A stretch of DNA of 64,000 bases from Stenotrophomonas sp. ESTM1D_MKCIP4_1 (GCF_003086895.1 NZ_CP026004.1:4174684-4238683); one strand, 5' to 3'; positions 18,383 through 27,404 are shown, counted from the first letter of the stretch. Notes: generated from the sequence alone by a model not told the origin. A program made the numbers and translations.

Positions 18383-19701
18383 TGAGCAAATCAAGCAAAG
18401 CTAGCGACTTCCTGCTTACCATTCTTGCAAGATTTGGTGGAAAGGCAGCCAACCTGGTGGTATTTGCAATCGTCGCAAATAAACTCAGCCTGGCTGACAT
18501 GGGCGTCTATGGCTATATCTTTACTACAACGCTGATCATTTCCACGATTCTTGACTTGGGCGTCAGAAACTCCATTGCGGTTCAGATTGGCAAAGAGCCG
18601 GCCTCAAGCTCAGATTACACACGAAGCGCTTACCTACTCCTGCTGCCCATTGCCCTACTCTGCCTTCCGTTAACTATTGCCTACCTTAGATTCGGACCCG
18701 AAAACACAAGTTCCGCAACTGCGACTATTCCGGCCGCACTATTGCTTGCATTTATGCTGCATCAGCGGATGCTGCAGGGCGCATCGCTCGGCCAAGGGGA
18801 CATCAAAACATTTAATAGAACCGAGCTTGCATCGAGAATCATTCTAGTTGCACTTACACTTTTAATGCTGGTGACAAATCAATTCTCACTGTCGACAGCA
18901 ATATGGGCACTGGCGATCTCACAGGCGTTTGGCTCGCTCTATCTTGCGGTCAAGCAGGCACCGAAGTATTTAGAGCCGAAAGCATCCGCAAGCCTTTCGA
19001 TTATTGTAAGTCTAGTTCGAGCAGGCATCCCATTCATGGTCGCTGTGGTGCTTATGCAAGCATCGAAGAAGCTCGCCTTCTATACCGTTAGCTACGAATC
19101 AACGCTAACTGAAGGCGGAATCTTTTTTGGCCTGCAACGGCTTACTGAGGTGGTGACGGAGGTGGGGCTAGCCATATCCGTCGTATTGCTTTCCCACAAT
19201 GTAAGAGCAACATCCAAAGAGGAGGCAGCTGCCAACACTGCAAGGTCCGTCAGGGTTTCAGTCGCTGTGTTTCTCGCAATTTCGATTGCGATGGTAGCCC
19301 TCTCCTGGGTTCTGGTACCCATGATTCTCGGAAAGTCTTTCGCTGGCCACTCATTACTATTCTCGATACTGGTAGTGGGTACATTGTTCGGAGCCATCTG
19401 GACCATGCTGTTCCCAAGTCTGTCCGTGGCGACCTCTCCAACCACCGTCCTGAAAATTCTGTCGATTGGACTTGCGTTGAACGTCATTGCGACCTTTGGC
19501 ATGACCTGGGCATGGGGACTGCTTGGGGCGGCATCGTCTACCGTTCTTGTGAATATTATTATCTCAGCGATGTTCCTCAGGACCTATAAGATTCGCTTTG
19601 GAATTACTGCAAGTGATTTCATTTTCCCAAAGTGGGATGACCTGCCAATTGACCGCCTGAGAAAAAAATTCCTTCCGAGCAAAAACAGGAGTGACCAGTG
19701 A
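18382..19701 (+). CDS. wzx: Polysaccharide repeat-unit flippase (Wzx-like)
   Basis: 439 residues, start ATG overlapping the previous TGA by one base. It is a polytopic membrane protein with about 12-14 hydrophobic segments in the MATE/PST layout: early RFGGKAANLVVFAIVANKL and LSLADMGVYGYIFTTTLI, and LDLGVRNSIAVQIG after the second helix. Such proteins flip lipid-linked repeat units across the inner membrane to the periplasm. Its position between ugd and the polymerase fits this. The codons are AT-rich compared with the chromosome around the cassette. Confidence 0.85.
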   Translation: MSKSSKASDFLLTILARFGGKAANLVVFAIVANKLSLADMGVYGYIFTTTLIISTILDLGVRNSIAVQIGKEPASSSDYTRSAYLLLLPIALLCLPLTIAYLRFGPENTSSATATIPAALLLAFMLHQRMLQGASLGQGDIKTFNRTELASRIILVALTLLMLVTNQFSLSTAIWALAISQAFGSLYLAVKQAPKYLEPKASASLSIIVSLVRAGIPFMVAVVLMQASKKLAFYTVSYESTLTEGGIFFGLQRLTEVVTEVGLAISVVLLSHNVRATSKEEAAANTARSVRVSVAVFLAISIAMVALSWVLVPMILGKSFAGHSLLFSILVVGTLFGAIWTMLFPSLSVATSPTTVLKILSIGLALNVIATFGMTWAWGLLGAASSTVLVNIIISAMFLRTYKIRFGITASDFIFPKWDDLPIDRLRKKFLPSKNRSDQ

Positions 19702-20801
19702 TAATTTCTCGAATCAGATCACTGGCTATGCTGCACGCTCCAAAGGTCGGCTACATGCACGCCAAGACCCAATTCGACAATGTTGGGGATGCTCTGATCG
19801 TTGGACAGGCCGTGGCCCTCATGTCCGAGCACATGAACGTTGTCCTCAGTGCCAAAGGAATTCCCGCGCATTTTTCCAAACAAATTCGAGAGTCGACCAA
19901 AGCGCCATACTCAGAGCTTGATTCTGGCAAAGCAGAGATTTTTCTCGCCCTCGCACTTAGGCGAATGCATGGCCTTCGCTCGTATTACTCATTGATCCCA
20001 GGTGGAATCAACGGCGAGAAATCCAAAGGATCCTATCTGTCTGGAACAGTTTACAATCTAGCTCTCCAATTGATGGCTTTACTTGGAATAGTGACAGTTC
20101 AGATGGGCGTTTCATATGACAAACTCGGCGTTCGCCACCAAAAGTTGCTGCGCGGCCGCGCGCGTGCTCTCAGCTACCACTTCGTCCGTGACAGCCAGAC
20201 AGACGAGTACTGTCGTGAGCGTGGTATAAAGCACTCAGGCGTAGCGCCCGACTTGGCTTTCGTAATGTTTCCTGATACGAGCAAAAAGTCGAGCGGCAGC
20301 AGGGTTGCGTTCTCTTTCCGCACAGACCGGGGCGGGCGACCGCTTATCGAGAAAATTGGGGAAATGATCAATGCATCCTTCGCTGTCGACACGCAGATTG
20401 TGCTGGTCAGCCAGGTAGCACGTGATACCCCAGGAATGCTGGAACTCCAAGAGCTCCTTATGTCACTCGGTTTTAAATGTGATTTTGAGGATGTGACCGA
20501 TAGCCTTAACGCAGCAAGCAAGGTCTACTCAACCTGCTCTCTAATCTACTCGAATCGCCTTCATGCATTGCTTCTGGCGGCTTCTAACGGGGCGGCTCCT
20601 TGCCCAGTTATCAGCGCCCAAGTGGACCGGAAAATATCCGGAATTTTTCTCGATGTAGGCGACTGCATTAGCATTGAATTGGACTCCTGGAACGGCACGC
20701 CCCTTCCGCGGCCGGGCCTAGAGTACGCTCAGGCTTTCCAGAAGAGCGCCTTGATGATGAAAAACAAAGTCAAGGATGTGACGCGGGAAATTTTCCATTG
20801 A
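19698..20801 (+). CDS. Polysaccharide pyruvyl transferase family protein
   Basis: 367 residues starting with GTG at 19698, overlapping the flippase stop (GTGA). It has the family's loose pattern: an early FDNVGDALI, SLIPGGINGEK, a central VRDSQTDEYCRERGI with VAPDLAFVMFP, and the conserved late motif YSNRLHALLLAASNG with its Arg-His pair. Members add a pyruvate ketal to a sugar from phosphoenolpyruvate; some are other GT-B enzymes. A pyruvate group would add negative charge to a glucuronic-acid polymer. Cytoplasmic, no membrane segment. Confidence 0.78.
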   Translation: MIISRIRSLAMLHAPKVGYMHAKTQFDNVGDALIVGQAVALMSEHMNVVLSAKGIPAHFSKQIRESTKAPYSELDSGKAEIFLALALRRMHGLRSYYSLIPGGINGEKSKGSYLSGTVYNLALQLMALLGIVTVQMGVSYDKLGVRHQKLLRGRARALSYHFVRDSQTDEYCRERGIKHSGVAPDLAFVMFPDTSKKSSGSRVAFSFRTDRGGRPLIEKIGEMINASFAVDTQIVLVSQVARDTPGMLELQELLMSLGFKCDFEDVTDSLNAASKVYSTCSLIYSNRLHALLLAASNGAAPCPVISAQVDRKISGIFLDVGDCISIELDSWNGTPLPRPGLEYAQAFQKSALMMKNKVKDVTREIFH

Positions 20802-22021
20802 AGTACGATCACCCAGTCCTCCGAGCAACCAGCAGCTCCAGCACCACCTGGTATGTGACGGTATTTATGCTTGCCTCTCTATGCATACAGCTTTCGCTGT
20901 TCCGCATCGGCGACAGCCGCGTAAATTATCCGCTTACAATTATCGGCTACCTGCTCCTTTTTCCCTATGCCGTATTTAACATTGCAAAGATGAAGTCGCG
21001 CGTCTCGACTACACTCGCGACTTCGTTCTTTGTATACGCCTCTTTCTGTTTTGCATCAGCACTGTGGTCAACTGACAAGTCTGCGTCTATATCCAATGCG
21101 TCCTTGCTCTTTGCCTGCCTGCTGATATCAATCGGCGGGGCCAGATATGACCCAGTCCAGACAAGAGTTATATTTGTACGAATTTGCCTAGCCGTAATGG
21201 CCCTCAGCTGGGTATCGTTGGTGGTTGCACCCGGATATGCGCTTCAGGAGAAAGGCTTCTGGCGACTGCGTGGGATCATGTCACATGAATTCGAGCTGGG
21301 CTATCTTGCCGGCTCGTCAATGCTGCTGTCGTTCGCCGGGCTGGCTCGTGAAATGTCGCGCGGAACGCAGGAGCGTAGACTGATGCTTACGCTGGTATTC
21401 TTGTTCTCTGCTGCGACTCTCCTCGCAACCCAGACTCGGACGCTACTTGTATACGCAGCGCTTTGCGCGGCGTTAATCATGGTTAGCTATACCCGGGGAA
21501 AGATACGAATTTTTTCCATCTTCAGTCTCGTGATCCTTACCTCGATTGTGGCCATTTCTGTTGGATATCTGGAGGATACTTTCAGCAGAGGAGAGAGCGA
21601 CGCGTCGCTCTCTGGGCGAACGTTAATTTGGGCACGAACGATTGCAGAGGCTGAGTCACGACCATTACTCGGCCATGGATATTCCAGCTTCATTTCTCCG
21701 ATCTACGACTATATCTGGACCGGTAACTATCGTCCGCCGCACGCGCATAACACTTGGGTGATGTCGTACTTTGAAGTCGGGATAGTTGGCGCCATTCTTG
21801 TCTCAATTTACCTTCTTTCGCAAATTTTCGTGCTAAGAAGAACTAAACAAGGTTTTGACGGACTCAGCCCAACTTTCTACGTTGCGCTTTTCTGCACGAT
21901 GACCGGGATGACAAGCCTTATCTTTGGCGGAAAGCTGTCGCCAATGATGGCGATCATACTCATTCTGACATTCCAAGAATACAACACTACGAAACGCAGC
22001 TTTAGGGAAGATAAGGGTTGA
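20798..22021 (+). CDS. wzy: Polysaccharide polymerase / O-antigen ligase family (Wzy-like)
   Basis: 407 residues starting with TTG at 20798, overlapping the previous stop (TTGA). About ten to twelve hydrophobic helices are visible, with a large periplasmic loop near residues 275-320 carrying LLGHGYSSF and PPHAHNTWVMSYFEVG; the HAHN-type motif is typical of the Wzy_C/O-antigen ligase fold. It should join flipped repeat units in the periplasm, working with Wzx and Wzc of the same cassette. As usual for polymerases, overall sequence conservation is low, so the call rests on topology, this motif and context. Confidence 0.8.
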   Translation: MKYDHPVLRATSSSSTTWYVTVFMLASLCIQLSLFRIGDSRVNYPLTIIGYLLLFPYAVFNIAKMKSRVSTTLATSFFVYASFCFASALWSTDKSASISNASLLFACLLISIGGARYDPVQTRVIFVRICLAVMALSWVSLVVAPGYALQEKGFWRLRGIMSHEFELGYLAGSSMLLSFAGLAREMSRGTQERRLMLTLVFLFSAATLLATQTRTLLVYAALCAALIMVSYTRGKIRIFSIFSLVILTSIVAISVGYLEDTFSRGESDASLSGRTLIWARTIAEAESRPLLGHGYSSFISPIYDYIWTGNYRPPHAHNTWVMSYFEVGIVGAILVSIYLLSQIFVLRRTKQGFDGLSPTFYVALFCTMTGMTSLIFGGKLSPMMAIILILTFQEYNTTKRSFREDKG

Positions 22022-22974
22022 TGATGGAACATACTGGAAGCTCCGAGTTCTCGCGACCGCCACTTATTTCGGTGGTCATTCCCGTCTATAACCGCGCCAA
22101 GTCGATCGCCGCCACACTGGATTCCGTCAGGGATCAGACAGAGAGAGATTTTGAGTGTCTCATTGTCGATGATGGTTCGTCCGACGTGGAAGACCTTGTT
22201 TGCTTTGTTTCTCGCGCATACGACTCGCGCTTTCGCGTTCTGCGCAAGGAGAACGGAGGAGCAAGCTCGGCGCGCAATTTGGGGATTGATGCCGCCCGTG
22301 GCGAGTACATAGCCCTTCTGGATTCAGACGACATCTGGCTGCGAGAGAAATTGAGCATTCAGCTCGCTTTCGCAAGCAAAGACCGCCGTAACAACTTCAT
22401 GTGCTTCACTCAGCTAAGAGTCGACAGGGGTATTAACAGGACCTGGATCAAGCCCCCAAGGGGACCGCGCGCTGGGGAACGCATTGATGAGTACTTGATG
22501 GCTGACGCAGGATGGATTCAAACATCCACCATTTTCTTGGCTGCGCCGCTCGCAAAGCGCGTGAGGTTCGATGAGAACCTACCTTCCTCACAGGACACTG
22601 ATTTTGCAATCAGATGCGCCAACGCCGGCGCTATCATTACCTACTTGGAGCAGCCTCTCGTCATAATGGATGACCGCTATATTCCGGGCCGGGTATCCAA
22701 GCAGAAGAACTATGTCCCCTTGCTTGAGTGGATCGAAAATATGAAGTCGAACGGCGAAATATCCCCACGGAGCTACTTCGCGTATAGAGGATGGCAGTGC
22801 GCGCGGGTGGCTTCTTACACGAGGATCCCGCTAGCGCTCCAACTTTACGGAAGATCTCTTCTGCGGCGCGCGTATCGACCTAAGATAGCTGCGATCATTT
22901 TCTTGCAGATTGTTCTTCCTCAAAGTTTGTATCAGCGAATAGCCACAGCAACTGTAAAAATTGCAGGCAAATAA
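22021..22974 (+). CDS. Family 2 glycosyltransferase
   Basis: About 317 residues; the ATG at 22021 overlaps the polymerase stop and another ATG follows at 22024. The GT-A fold is clear: LISVVIPVYNRAKSIAATLD, ECLIVDDGSSD, ENGGASSARNLGIDAARGEY and the DxD-type metal site LLDSDDIWL. Then EDL-type catalytic context is replaced by SSQDTDFAIRCANAG, with the Asp pair in the expected place. It transfers a sugar during repeat-unit assembly; donor and linkage are unknown. It is one of only two glycosyltransferase systems visible in the cassette. Confidence 0.88.
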   Translation: MMEHTGSSEFSRPPLISVVIPVYNRAKSIAATLDSVRDQTERDFECLIVDDGSSDVEDLVCFVSRAYDSRFRVLRKENGGASSARNLGIDAARGEYIALLDSDDIWLREKLSIQLAFASKDRRNNFMCFTQLRVDRGINRTWIKPPRGPRAGERIDEYLMADAGWIQTSTIFLAAPLAKRVRFDENLPSSQDTDFAIRCANAGAIITYLEQPLVIMDDRYIPGRVSKQKNYVPLLEWIENMKSNGEISPRSYFAYRGWQCARVASYTRIPLALQLYGRSLLRRAYRPKIAAIIFLQIVLPQSLYQRIATATVKIAGK

Positions 22975-22978
22975 CAGC

Positions 22979-24037
22979 ATGAACTCGATTCGCACCATTC
23001 AAGCGATGCGTGGCATTGCCGCAATCGCGGTCGCCTTCTATCATGTCTACATAATCGCACGGCAGGTTTCGCCCGGAAGCAGCGTCGTAATGGAGCAGTT
23101 GGCCCGTCATGGCTTCATGGGCGTCAATTTCTTCTTTGTCCTGAGTGGATTCATCATACTCATGGCTCATGAGAAGGACATTGGGCAGGTAGACCGGCTG
23201 AAGAATTACATTTCAAAGCGCGCGCTCCGCATTTATCCGGCTTACTGGATATTTACAACCCTTTATGTAATTGCCGCACTTATGGGCTTGGGAGATAGTG
23301 ACTTCTCAACAAAGCCCTTGGATTTGCTGTCATCTTATACGCTACTTCAAATATCTCCGGATAAGGTTGTTCCTCCGCTTAAGGTAGCTTGGACGTTGTT
23401 CTACGAAGTTCAGTTCTACATTGCTTTCTCGCTACTCATAGTTTCGAGGCGCCTTGGATTCACTCTTTTGGGCATTTGGTTCGCTTCCATCTGCGTTGGA
23501 CTAGCATCGGGCACCGAAGCGGTAGATTCTCGTCTTCTGTCCCCTTGGAACGTATACTTCTTTGTTGGCATGGCAGTATTTATCCTCTACAAGCGCATAT
23601 CGAACTTCGGTGCGATGATCGCAGGTGCGGCTGCTGCCTGCCTACTGCTCTATTACTTCCTGACCTACAACCTCGACATCCACGAATTCCATCGTGAGTA
23701 TGGCTATCTGCATTTTCTGCTGGCTCCCGCTTTCGGCCTATTGATTCTCGGCATAGCGGGACTGGAAAAAACCCAAAACTGGTCCATTCCTTATCCGCTG
23801 CAGTTCCTGGGCGATGCCTCCTATTCGATTTACCTAGTCCATTCTGCCGTAATATCAGTCGCGGCGATTGTATTGAGAAAGATCGGCCTGCATATGCATG
23901 ACAGCGTTGGCTTGTATTTGATCGTATTCGCGTCGTCCGTAATCGCCGGGTGCGCTGCATATCTAATCGTCGAAAGACCTTTGACACGGCGACTCAAACC
24001 GGCAATGTTTTTAAAGGCATCACAGGTGAACTCGTGA
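22979..24037 (+). CDS. Membrane acyltransferase, acyltransferase-3 (OafA/ExoZ) family
   Basis: 352 residues from ATG 22979, four bases after the GT2 stop. About ten membrane helices. The family hallmarks are RTIQAMRGIAAIAVAFYHVY at the start (Arg and His of the active site), FMGVNFFFVLSGFIILM, and KRALRIYPAYWIFTTLYVI. The late FLGDASYSIYLVHSA is also typical. It should O-acetylate a sugar of the repeat unit or a lipid-linked precursor at the inner membrane. Its stop overlaps the next gene. Confidence 0.88.
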   Translation: MNSIRTIQAMRGIAAIAVAFYHVYIIARQVSPGSSVVMEQLARHGFMGVNFFFVLSGFIILMAHEKDIGQVDRLKNYISKRALRIYPAYWIFTTLYVIAALMGLGDSDFSTKPLDLLSSYTLLQISPDKVVPPLKVAWTLFYEVQFYIAFSLLIVSRRLGFTLLGIWFASICVGLASGTEAVDSRLLSPWNVYFFVGMAVFILYKRISNFGAMIAGAAAACLLLYYFLTYNLDIHEFHREYGYLHFLLAPAFGLLILGIAGLEKTQNWSIPYPLQFLGDASYSIYLVHSAVISVAAIVLRKIGLHMHDSVGLYLIVFASSVIAGCAAYLIVERPLTRRLKPAMFLKASQVNS

Positions 24038-24486
24038 GAGCTACTTCAGTTCTTTTTGTCACATCTTCAGGCGGGCACTGGGTGCAAGCGTCAAAGCTTC
24101 TTTGTTGCCTATTTGATTATGAAGTGGATATCGCTACGGTGGATGAAACCGCAGTTTCTGGCATCACCCATCGTCGCTTTTACAAGATTCCGGACTTTAA
24201 TCGAGACACACCTTTGAAGATGATTCTTGGTGTACCCGCTATAGTTCATTGCGTTCTCAGCAGCGATGCAACACATGTGATATCCACTGGGGCGGCGCCC
24301 GGATTGCTCGCTCTCGCCTGCGCTCGCATGGTTGGCAAGCGCACACTGTGGATTGACAGTATCGCTAACACCGAGAGACTTTCAGTTTCAGGACGGATCG
24401 CCAAGGTCATTGCGCACAAGACTTTAACCCAGTGGGAAAATGTCGCAGCAGTGACCGGGGTCGGCTACGAGGGCCGCTTGCTATGA
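24034..24486 (+). CDS. Alg14-like membrane-anchoring subunit of a split glycosyltransferase (PssD-like)
   Basis: 150 residues from GTG 24034, overlapping the acyltransferase stop (GTGA). The start VLFVTSSGGHWVQASKLL and the later HVISTGAAPGLLALACARMVG and TLWIDSIANTERLSVSGRIA match the Alg14/PssD half of GT28-type enzymes. This subunit binds the acceptor and recruits the catalytic Alg13-like partner, encoded immediately after. In Rhizobium PssD/PssE add glucuronic acid, which would fit ugd in this operon. No long membrane helix is evident. Confidence 0.82.
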   Translation: MRATSVLFVTSSGGHWVQASKLLCCLFDYEVDIATVDETAVSGITHRRFYKIPDFNRDTPLKMILGVPAIVHCVLSSDATHVISTGAAPGLLALACARMVGKRTLWIDSIANTERLSVSGRIAKVIAHKTLTQWENVAAVTGVGYEGRLL

Positions 24487-24962
24487 TATTCATGTCATGT
24501 GGAAGCCAGCTTCCATTCCCTCGCCTCGTGGATATGATGCAAGCTTGGGCGGATCAGCATCCAGATACGGAAGTAATTGTTCAGGCCGGTGAGCACGATT
24601 TCATTTCCTCCACAATGAAAGTTCACAAGTCCCTAGACCAGCAAGAGTTCGTTAAGTTGATCGCCACCTGCGAGGTTTTCATTTCCCACGCAGGCATGGG
24701 CAACATTATTACTGCCCTAGAACTTGGTACGCCGCTCTTGATCGTTCCCCGCCGTGCCACCCTGGGCGAACATCGCAATGATCATCAGATAGATACGGCG
24801 GAGCGATTTGGCAAGTATCCAGGAGTGGCCGTTGCCACAGATTTGCCTGAGTTGATGGCTCAGGTCGATTCACTTCGACACGGCTCTCGGTCGGCGAGCG
24901 CAGAGGCGTCGCCAGAGAAGGAAAAGCTCTTGAACGCGGTCAGGAGCTTTGTGTCAACCTGA
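24483..24962 (+). CDS. Alg13-like catalytic subunit of a split glycosyltransferase (PssE-like)
   Basis: 159 residues from ATG 24483, overlapping the Alg14-like stop (ATGA). It is the C-terminal half of a GT28 enzyme: MIFMSCGSQLPFPRLVDMM, VIVQAGEHDF, and the donor-site stretch FISHAGMGNIITALELGTPL followed by VPRRATLGEHRNDHQ. It binds the nucleotide sugar, perhaps UDP-glucuronate made by Ugd. It is the last gene of the overlapping operon; a 172-bp gap follows. Confidence 0.84.
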   Translation: MIFMSCGSQLPFPRLVDMMQAWADQHPDTEVIVQAGEHDFISSTMKVHKSLDQQEFVKLIATCEVFISHAGMGNIITALELGTPLLIVPRRATLGEHRNDHQIDTAERFGKYPGVAVATDLPELMAQVDSLRHGSRSASAEASPEKEKLLNAVRSFVST

Positions 24963-25134
24963 CTCGTTTGAGATTTTCGCGGCCTGAGTGGATTTCCAGA
25001 GAAGTCCGCTCTAGCTGCCTACAGGCAACTTCGGCACTATTCGTCCTGCGATCACGATGCCAACGTGCATCTGTAGACATCTTGCCAACAAGGGATTGGC
25101 TAAGATAACCATCTAGTTTTCAACTCAGATCAGA

Positions 25135-26148
25135 ATGGCAACGCTCATGCGAATGCAGAGTTTGACGCTTCTTCTAACTCTTATGGCTCCCGCCGTTCAC
25201 GCAGCCACACCCGCCAACAAATTTTCCTGCCCTAAGATTGAGGTGTCCGCCGGAGACATGGGCATCAAGACCCGCTACTTGGCAAAGCGAATTGATCCAA
25301 CATCATCGACCTTGGATCCGGAGGCCGTAGCAGCCCAGTTAGGAGTGCGTGAGGAGGTTAGTTATCCGGCAAAAAAGATCGTTAATCTCTCAATGCTCTA
25401 TCACAAGGGCCCGAGCAAAGAGATTGCAGATTGCCTCACGACGCATCTCAACGCGTTAGCGGAAAGCAACTATCTTGAAGGCTCGGGTGAGTACAATATT
25501 CTTTACAAGAGTTGGATGATCTCGGCCATAAACCTGTCACTCCTTGGGTTGCAGGCTGATTCTCATTCCGCGCCTAAACTTCAGGATTCCAAGTTCCGCA
25601 CATGGCTTGCCACTCGGACACACGAAATCACGTCCTTCTTCAGGGAAAGTGGTTGCAATAACAACCACTGCTATTGGGCCGGTGTTGCCGCTGCATCTTC
25701 CGCTCGCTACTTGAAATCGGATGATCCTCTCCAGTTCTCAAAGTGGGTTTTGCTTCAGTCTGAGAAAAATGTAAATTATTCTGGACAGTTGAGTGCAGAG
25801 GTAGGTAGAGGGGCCATGGCATTTCACTACTCTGCATTCTCTATCGCGGCACTTCTCGTTCAGACCAGGCTGTGGAACCAGAATGACTCCTCTGCAGAGG
25901 CGTTTGTCAGCAAGCTGTCTAGTCGCTTCTGCTCCGACACCCAGACTGGTGCAAGAGGCACTACGTTTGCAGGAATTCCTGCTCAGAATGTAAAAGGTGC
26001 CGCTCCTTACGTCTCGTTGATCACGGAGGCCGAACCTCAGAAATGTGGAGTACTGGCCAGCTCTTCCTCTGCTGATGCCAAATCTTTCTTTCTCGGTTGG
26101 AACATGAACTACGTTCGCGGCCTCGTAACTGGGAAGAATGCTCAGTAG
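25135..26148 (+). CDS. Exported alginate-lyase-like protein (PL5/AlgL-type) of the polysaccharide cassette
   Basis: 337 residues with a signal peptide (LTLLLTLMAPAVHAATP), so probably periplasmic. The key stretch CNNNHCYWAG (about residues 174-183) corresponds to the NNHSYW active-site motif of AlgL alginate lyases, and AFHYSAFSIAALLVQT resembles the second conserved block (YHNYAL). Alginate lyase AlgL degrades stray polymer in the periplasm during alginate export. By analogy this enzyme could trim or clear the uronic-acid polymer made by the neighbouring genes. It is divergent from true AlgL and the substrate is not known. Start could also be ATG 25147 or 25153; no strong ribosome site. Confidence 0.7.
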   Translation: MATLMRMQSLTLLLTLMAPAVHAATPANKFSCPKIEVSAGDMGIKTRYLAKRIDPTSSTLDPEAVAAQLGVREEVSYPAKKIVNLSMLYHKGPSKEIADCLTTHLNALAESNYLEGSGEYNILYKSWMISAINLSLLGLQADSHSAPKLQDSKFRTWLATRTHEITSFFRESGCNNNHCYWAGVAAASSARYLKSDDPLQFSKWVLLQSEKNVNYSGQLSAEVGRGAMAFHYSAFSIAALLVQTRLWNQNDSSAEAFVSKLSSRFCSDTQTGARGTTFAGIPAQNVKGAAPYVSLITEAEPQKCGVLASSSSADAKSFFLGWNMNYVRGLVTGKNAQ

Positions 26149-26402
26149 CAGCGCTAAGGCCTTGTATATTTTCGCTTCAGAAATGGCATCTTGAAGGGAT
26201 CAGGCTACCGCAGCGTCGGTATCGGGCACTCGGCTGGTTTTGGCGCAAGGCTGACCAGCCATGCAACCGATTGCGATCTGCTGCTCTGTGCGAGAGACAT
26301 CGAAATTTTTTCTTCTATAAGGTAGACTCCCTCATCCGCATCGCGCCATCGCGCTGCGCTGCAGCGCCACGGAAGTTCATGGTGCTGCAACCGCTCCACA
26401 AC
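26149..26402. other. Gap between the lyase-like gene and tRNA-Arg
   Basis: About 250 bases that still look AT-rich at first and become GC-rich towards the tRNA. A 40-codon open stretch on the plus strand (ending TAG near 26325) has no start codon and no family-like sequence; it may be a decayed gene end. The tRNA promoter should be in the last 60 bases. Confidence 0.4.
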
Positions 26403-26479
26403 GCGCCCGTAGCTCAGCCGGATAGAGTAGTGGCTTCCGAAGCCATTGGTCGGGGGTTCGAATCCCTCCGGGCGCGCCA
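26403..26479 (+). tRNA. tRNA-Arg (anticodon CCG)
   Basis: A 77-base cloverleaf: acceptor stem GCGCCCG/CGGGCGC, D arm with GCTC..GAGT, anticodon stem GTGGC/GCCAT (with a G-T pair) around loop TTCCGAA giving anticodon CCG, T arm GGGGG-TTCGAAT-CCCTC, and encoded CCA. It reads CGG codons. It marks the right edge of the AT-rich polysaccharide cassette. I found no integrase gene or duplicated tRNA 3' end here. Confidence 0.97.
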
Positions 26480-26597
26480 TCTTCCCTTGCTCCCGTCTGC
26501 CCTTGCAGACCTCGTCTCCCAGCAGGACGTCCCCCCTAGCAACACCAGGCTCCAAGAGCTCCACCGCCCAGCGCTTCCGCTGGCGGTACAGCACCGC

Positions 26598-27293
26598 TCA
26601 CTCAAACCCATACCGCCCCCGCACCCCAGCATCCCTCTCAACCAGATGCATGTGGAACAGCTGCGTCGCGTCCCGCGACCAGCTCCCCTCCAGCCTGCGC
26701 CACGATGCTGCATCCACCCGCGGCAGCTTCCGTTCCAGGTAGTAGACCCGGCTGCCATCACCCGAGAAGTGCCGATCCAGCAGCTGCCAGCGCGCAGGGT
26801 CCACCCCGGGCAGCGGCTTCCCATCGCAGTAGACGTTGCTGTCATCAACGGCGTACAGCGGGTCCTGTGGCACGCCCTGCAGCAGGTCACCCCGCAGGCA
26901 GTGCTTCATCCGCCGGCCGCAGTACCAGCCGCCGCGCCCATCAGCCCCATAGCCGCCGCCGAGATCGCGGAACGTCGTGCAGTCCGCCTCGGGTAGCGCC
27001 TTCAGGGAGGTCTCGTACTCGAAATAGACACTCTGGCTGTCCATCCAGTACGCGCCACATTGGTGGAAACTGTCGCGGTCGATGGCAGGCAGACGGGTCC
27101 ATGCGTGGTAGACCGCTTGTGTATCCCGGCCGATGAAGCAGTGCGCCGGGAGGAACTCGAAGCTCGCTGCGTCTGCTTTGCGTAGCAGGCGGCCTTGGTG
27201 GAAGACTTGGCTGTCGCGTACAGCCCAGTACTCGATGCCGTTTGGACCGATGAAGCGGTGGTCCGGCAGGTCGAGGATTCTCTGCCATGACAT
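26598..27293 (-). CDS. DKNYY-family protein
   Basis: 231 residues from ATG 27293 (MSWQRILDLPDHRFIG...). The sequence is built of repeated short units with the pattern (V/A)Y-x(3)-LP-x-(V/I/A)D-x(3)F, for example VYHAWTRLPAIDRDSF, VYCDGKPLPGVDPARW and VYYLERKLPRVDAASW, which is the DKNYY repeat. No signal peptide. Proteins of this family have no established function; some are near toxin-type loci, but no such gene is seen here. High-GC codons mark the return to chromosome-like DNA after the polysaccharide cassette. Confidence 0.72.
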   Translation of the reverse strand: MSWQRILDLPDHRFIGPNGIEYWAVRDSQVFHQGRLLRKADAASFEFLPAHCFIGRDTQAVYHAWTRLPAIDRDSFHQCGAYWMDSQSVYFEYETSLKALPEADCTTFRDLGGGYGADGRGGWYCGRRMKHCLRGDLLQGVPQDPLYAVDDSNVYCDGKPLPGVDPARWQLLDRHFSGDGSRVYYLERKLPRVDAASWRRLEGSWSRDATQLFHMHLVERDAGVRGRYGFE

Positions 27294-27380
27294 GGGTTGA
27301 GACTCTGGCTTTCTTGGGTTGGACCGTAGTGTAGTGCGGGTGGCGGAGGCGGCCGGGCTTGGATCCGCCTTTGCTGCAGA

Positions 27381-27404
27381 GCAGTCGAGCAAGCTCGAAT
27401 CTAC
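27381..27404. repeat. SMAG palindrome (GTCGAGC subfamily)
   Basis: CAGTCGAGCAAGCTCGA followed by ATCTAC, an inverted-orientation copy with one substitution in the terminal GAGTC arm. Confidence 0.75.

Noticed and set aside
26149..26600. Genomic-island integration site at the tRNA
   Set aside because: No integrase, no direct repeat of the tRNA 3' end and no mobility gene seen; composition change alone is not enough.
26097..26996. Open frame running through tRNA-Arg
   Set aside because: It overlaps the tRNA and the opposite DKNYY gene and translates to a low-complexity sequence.
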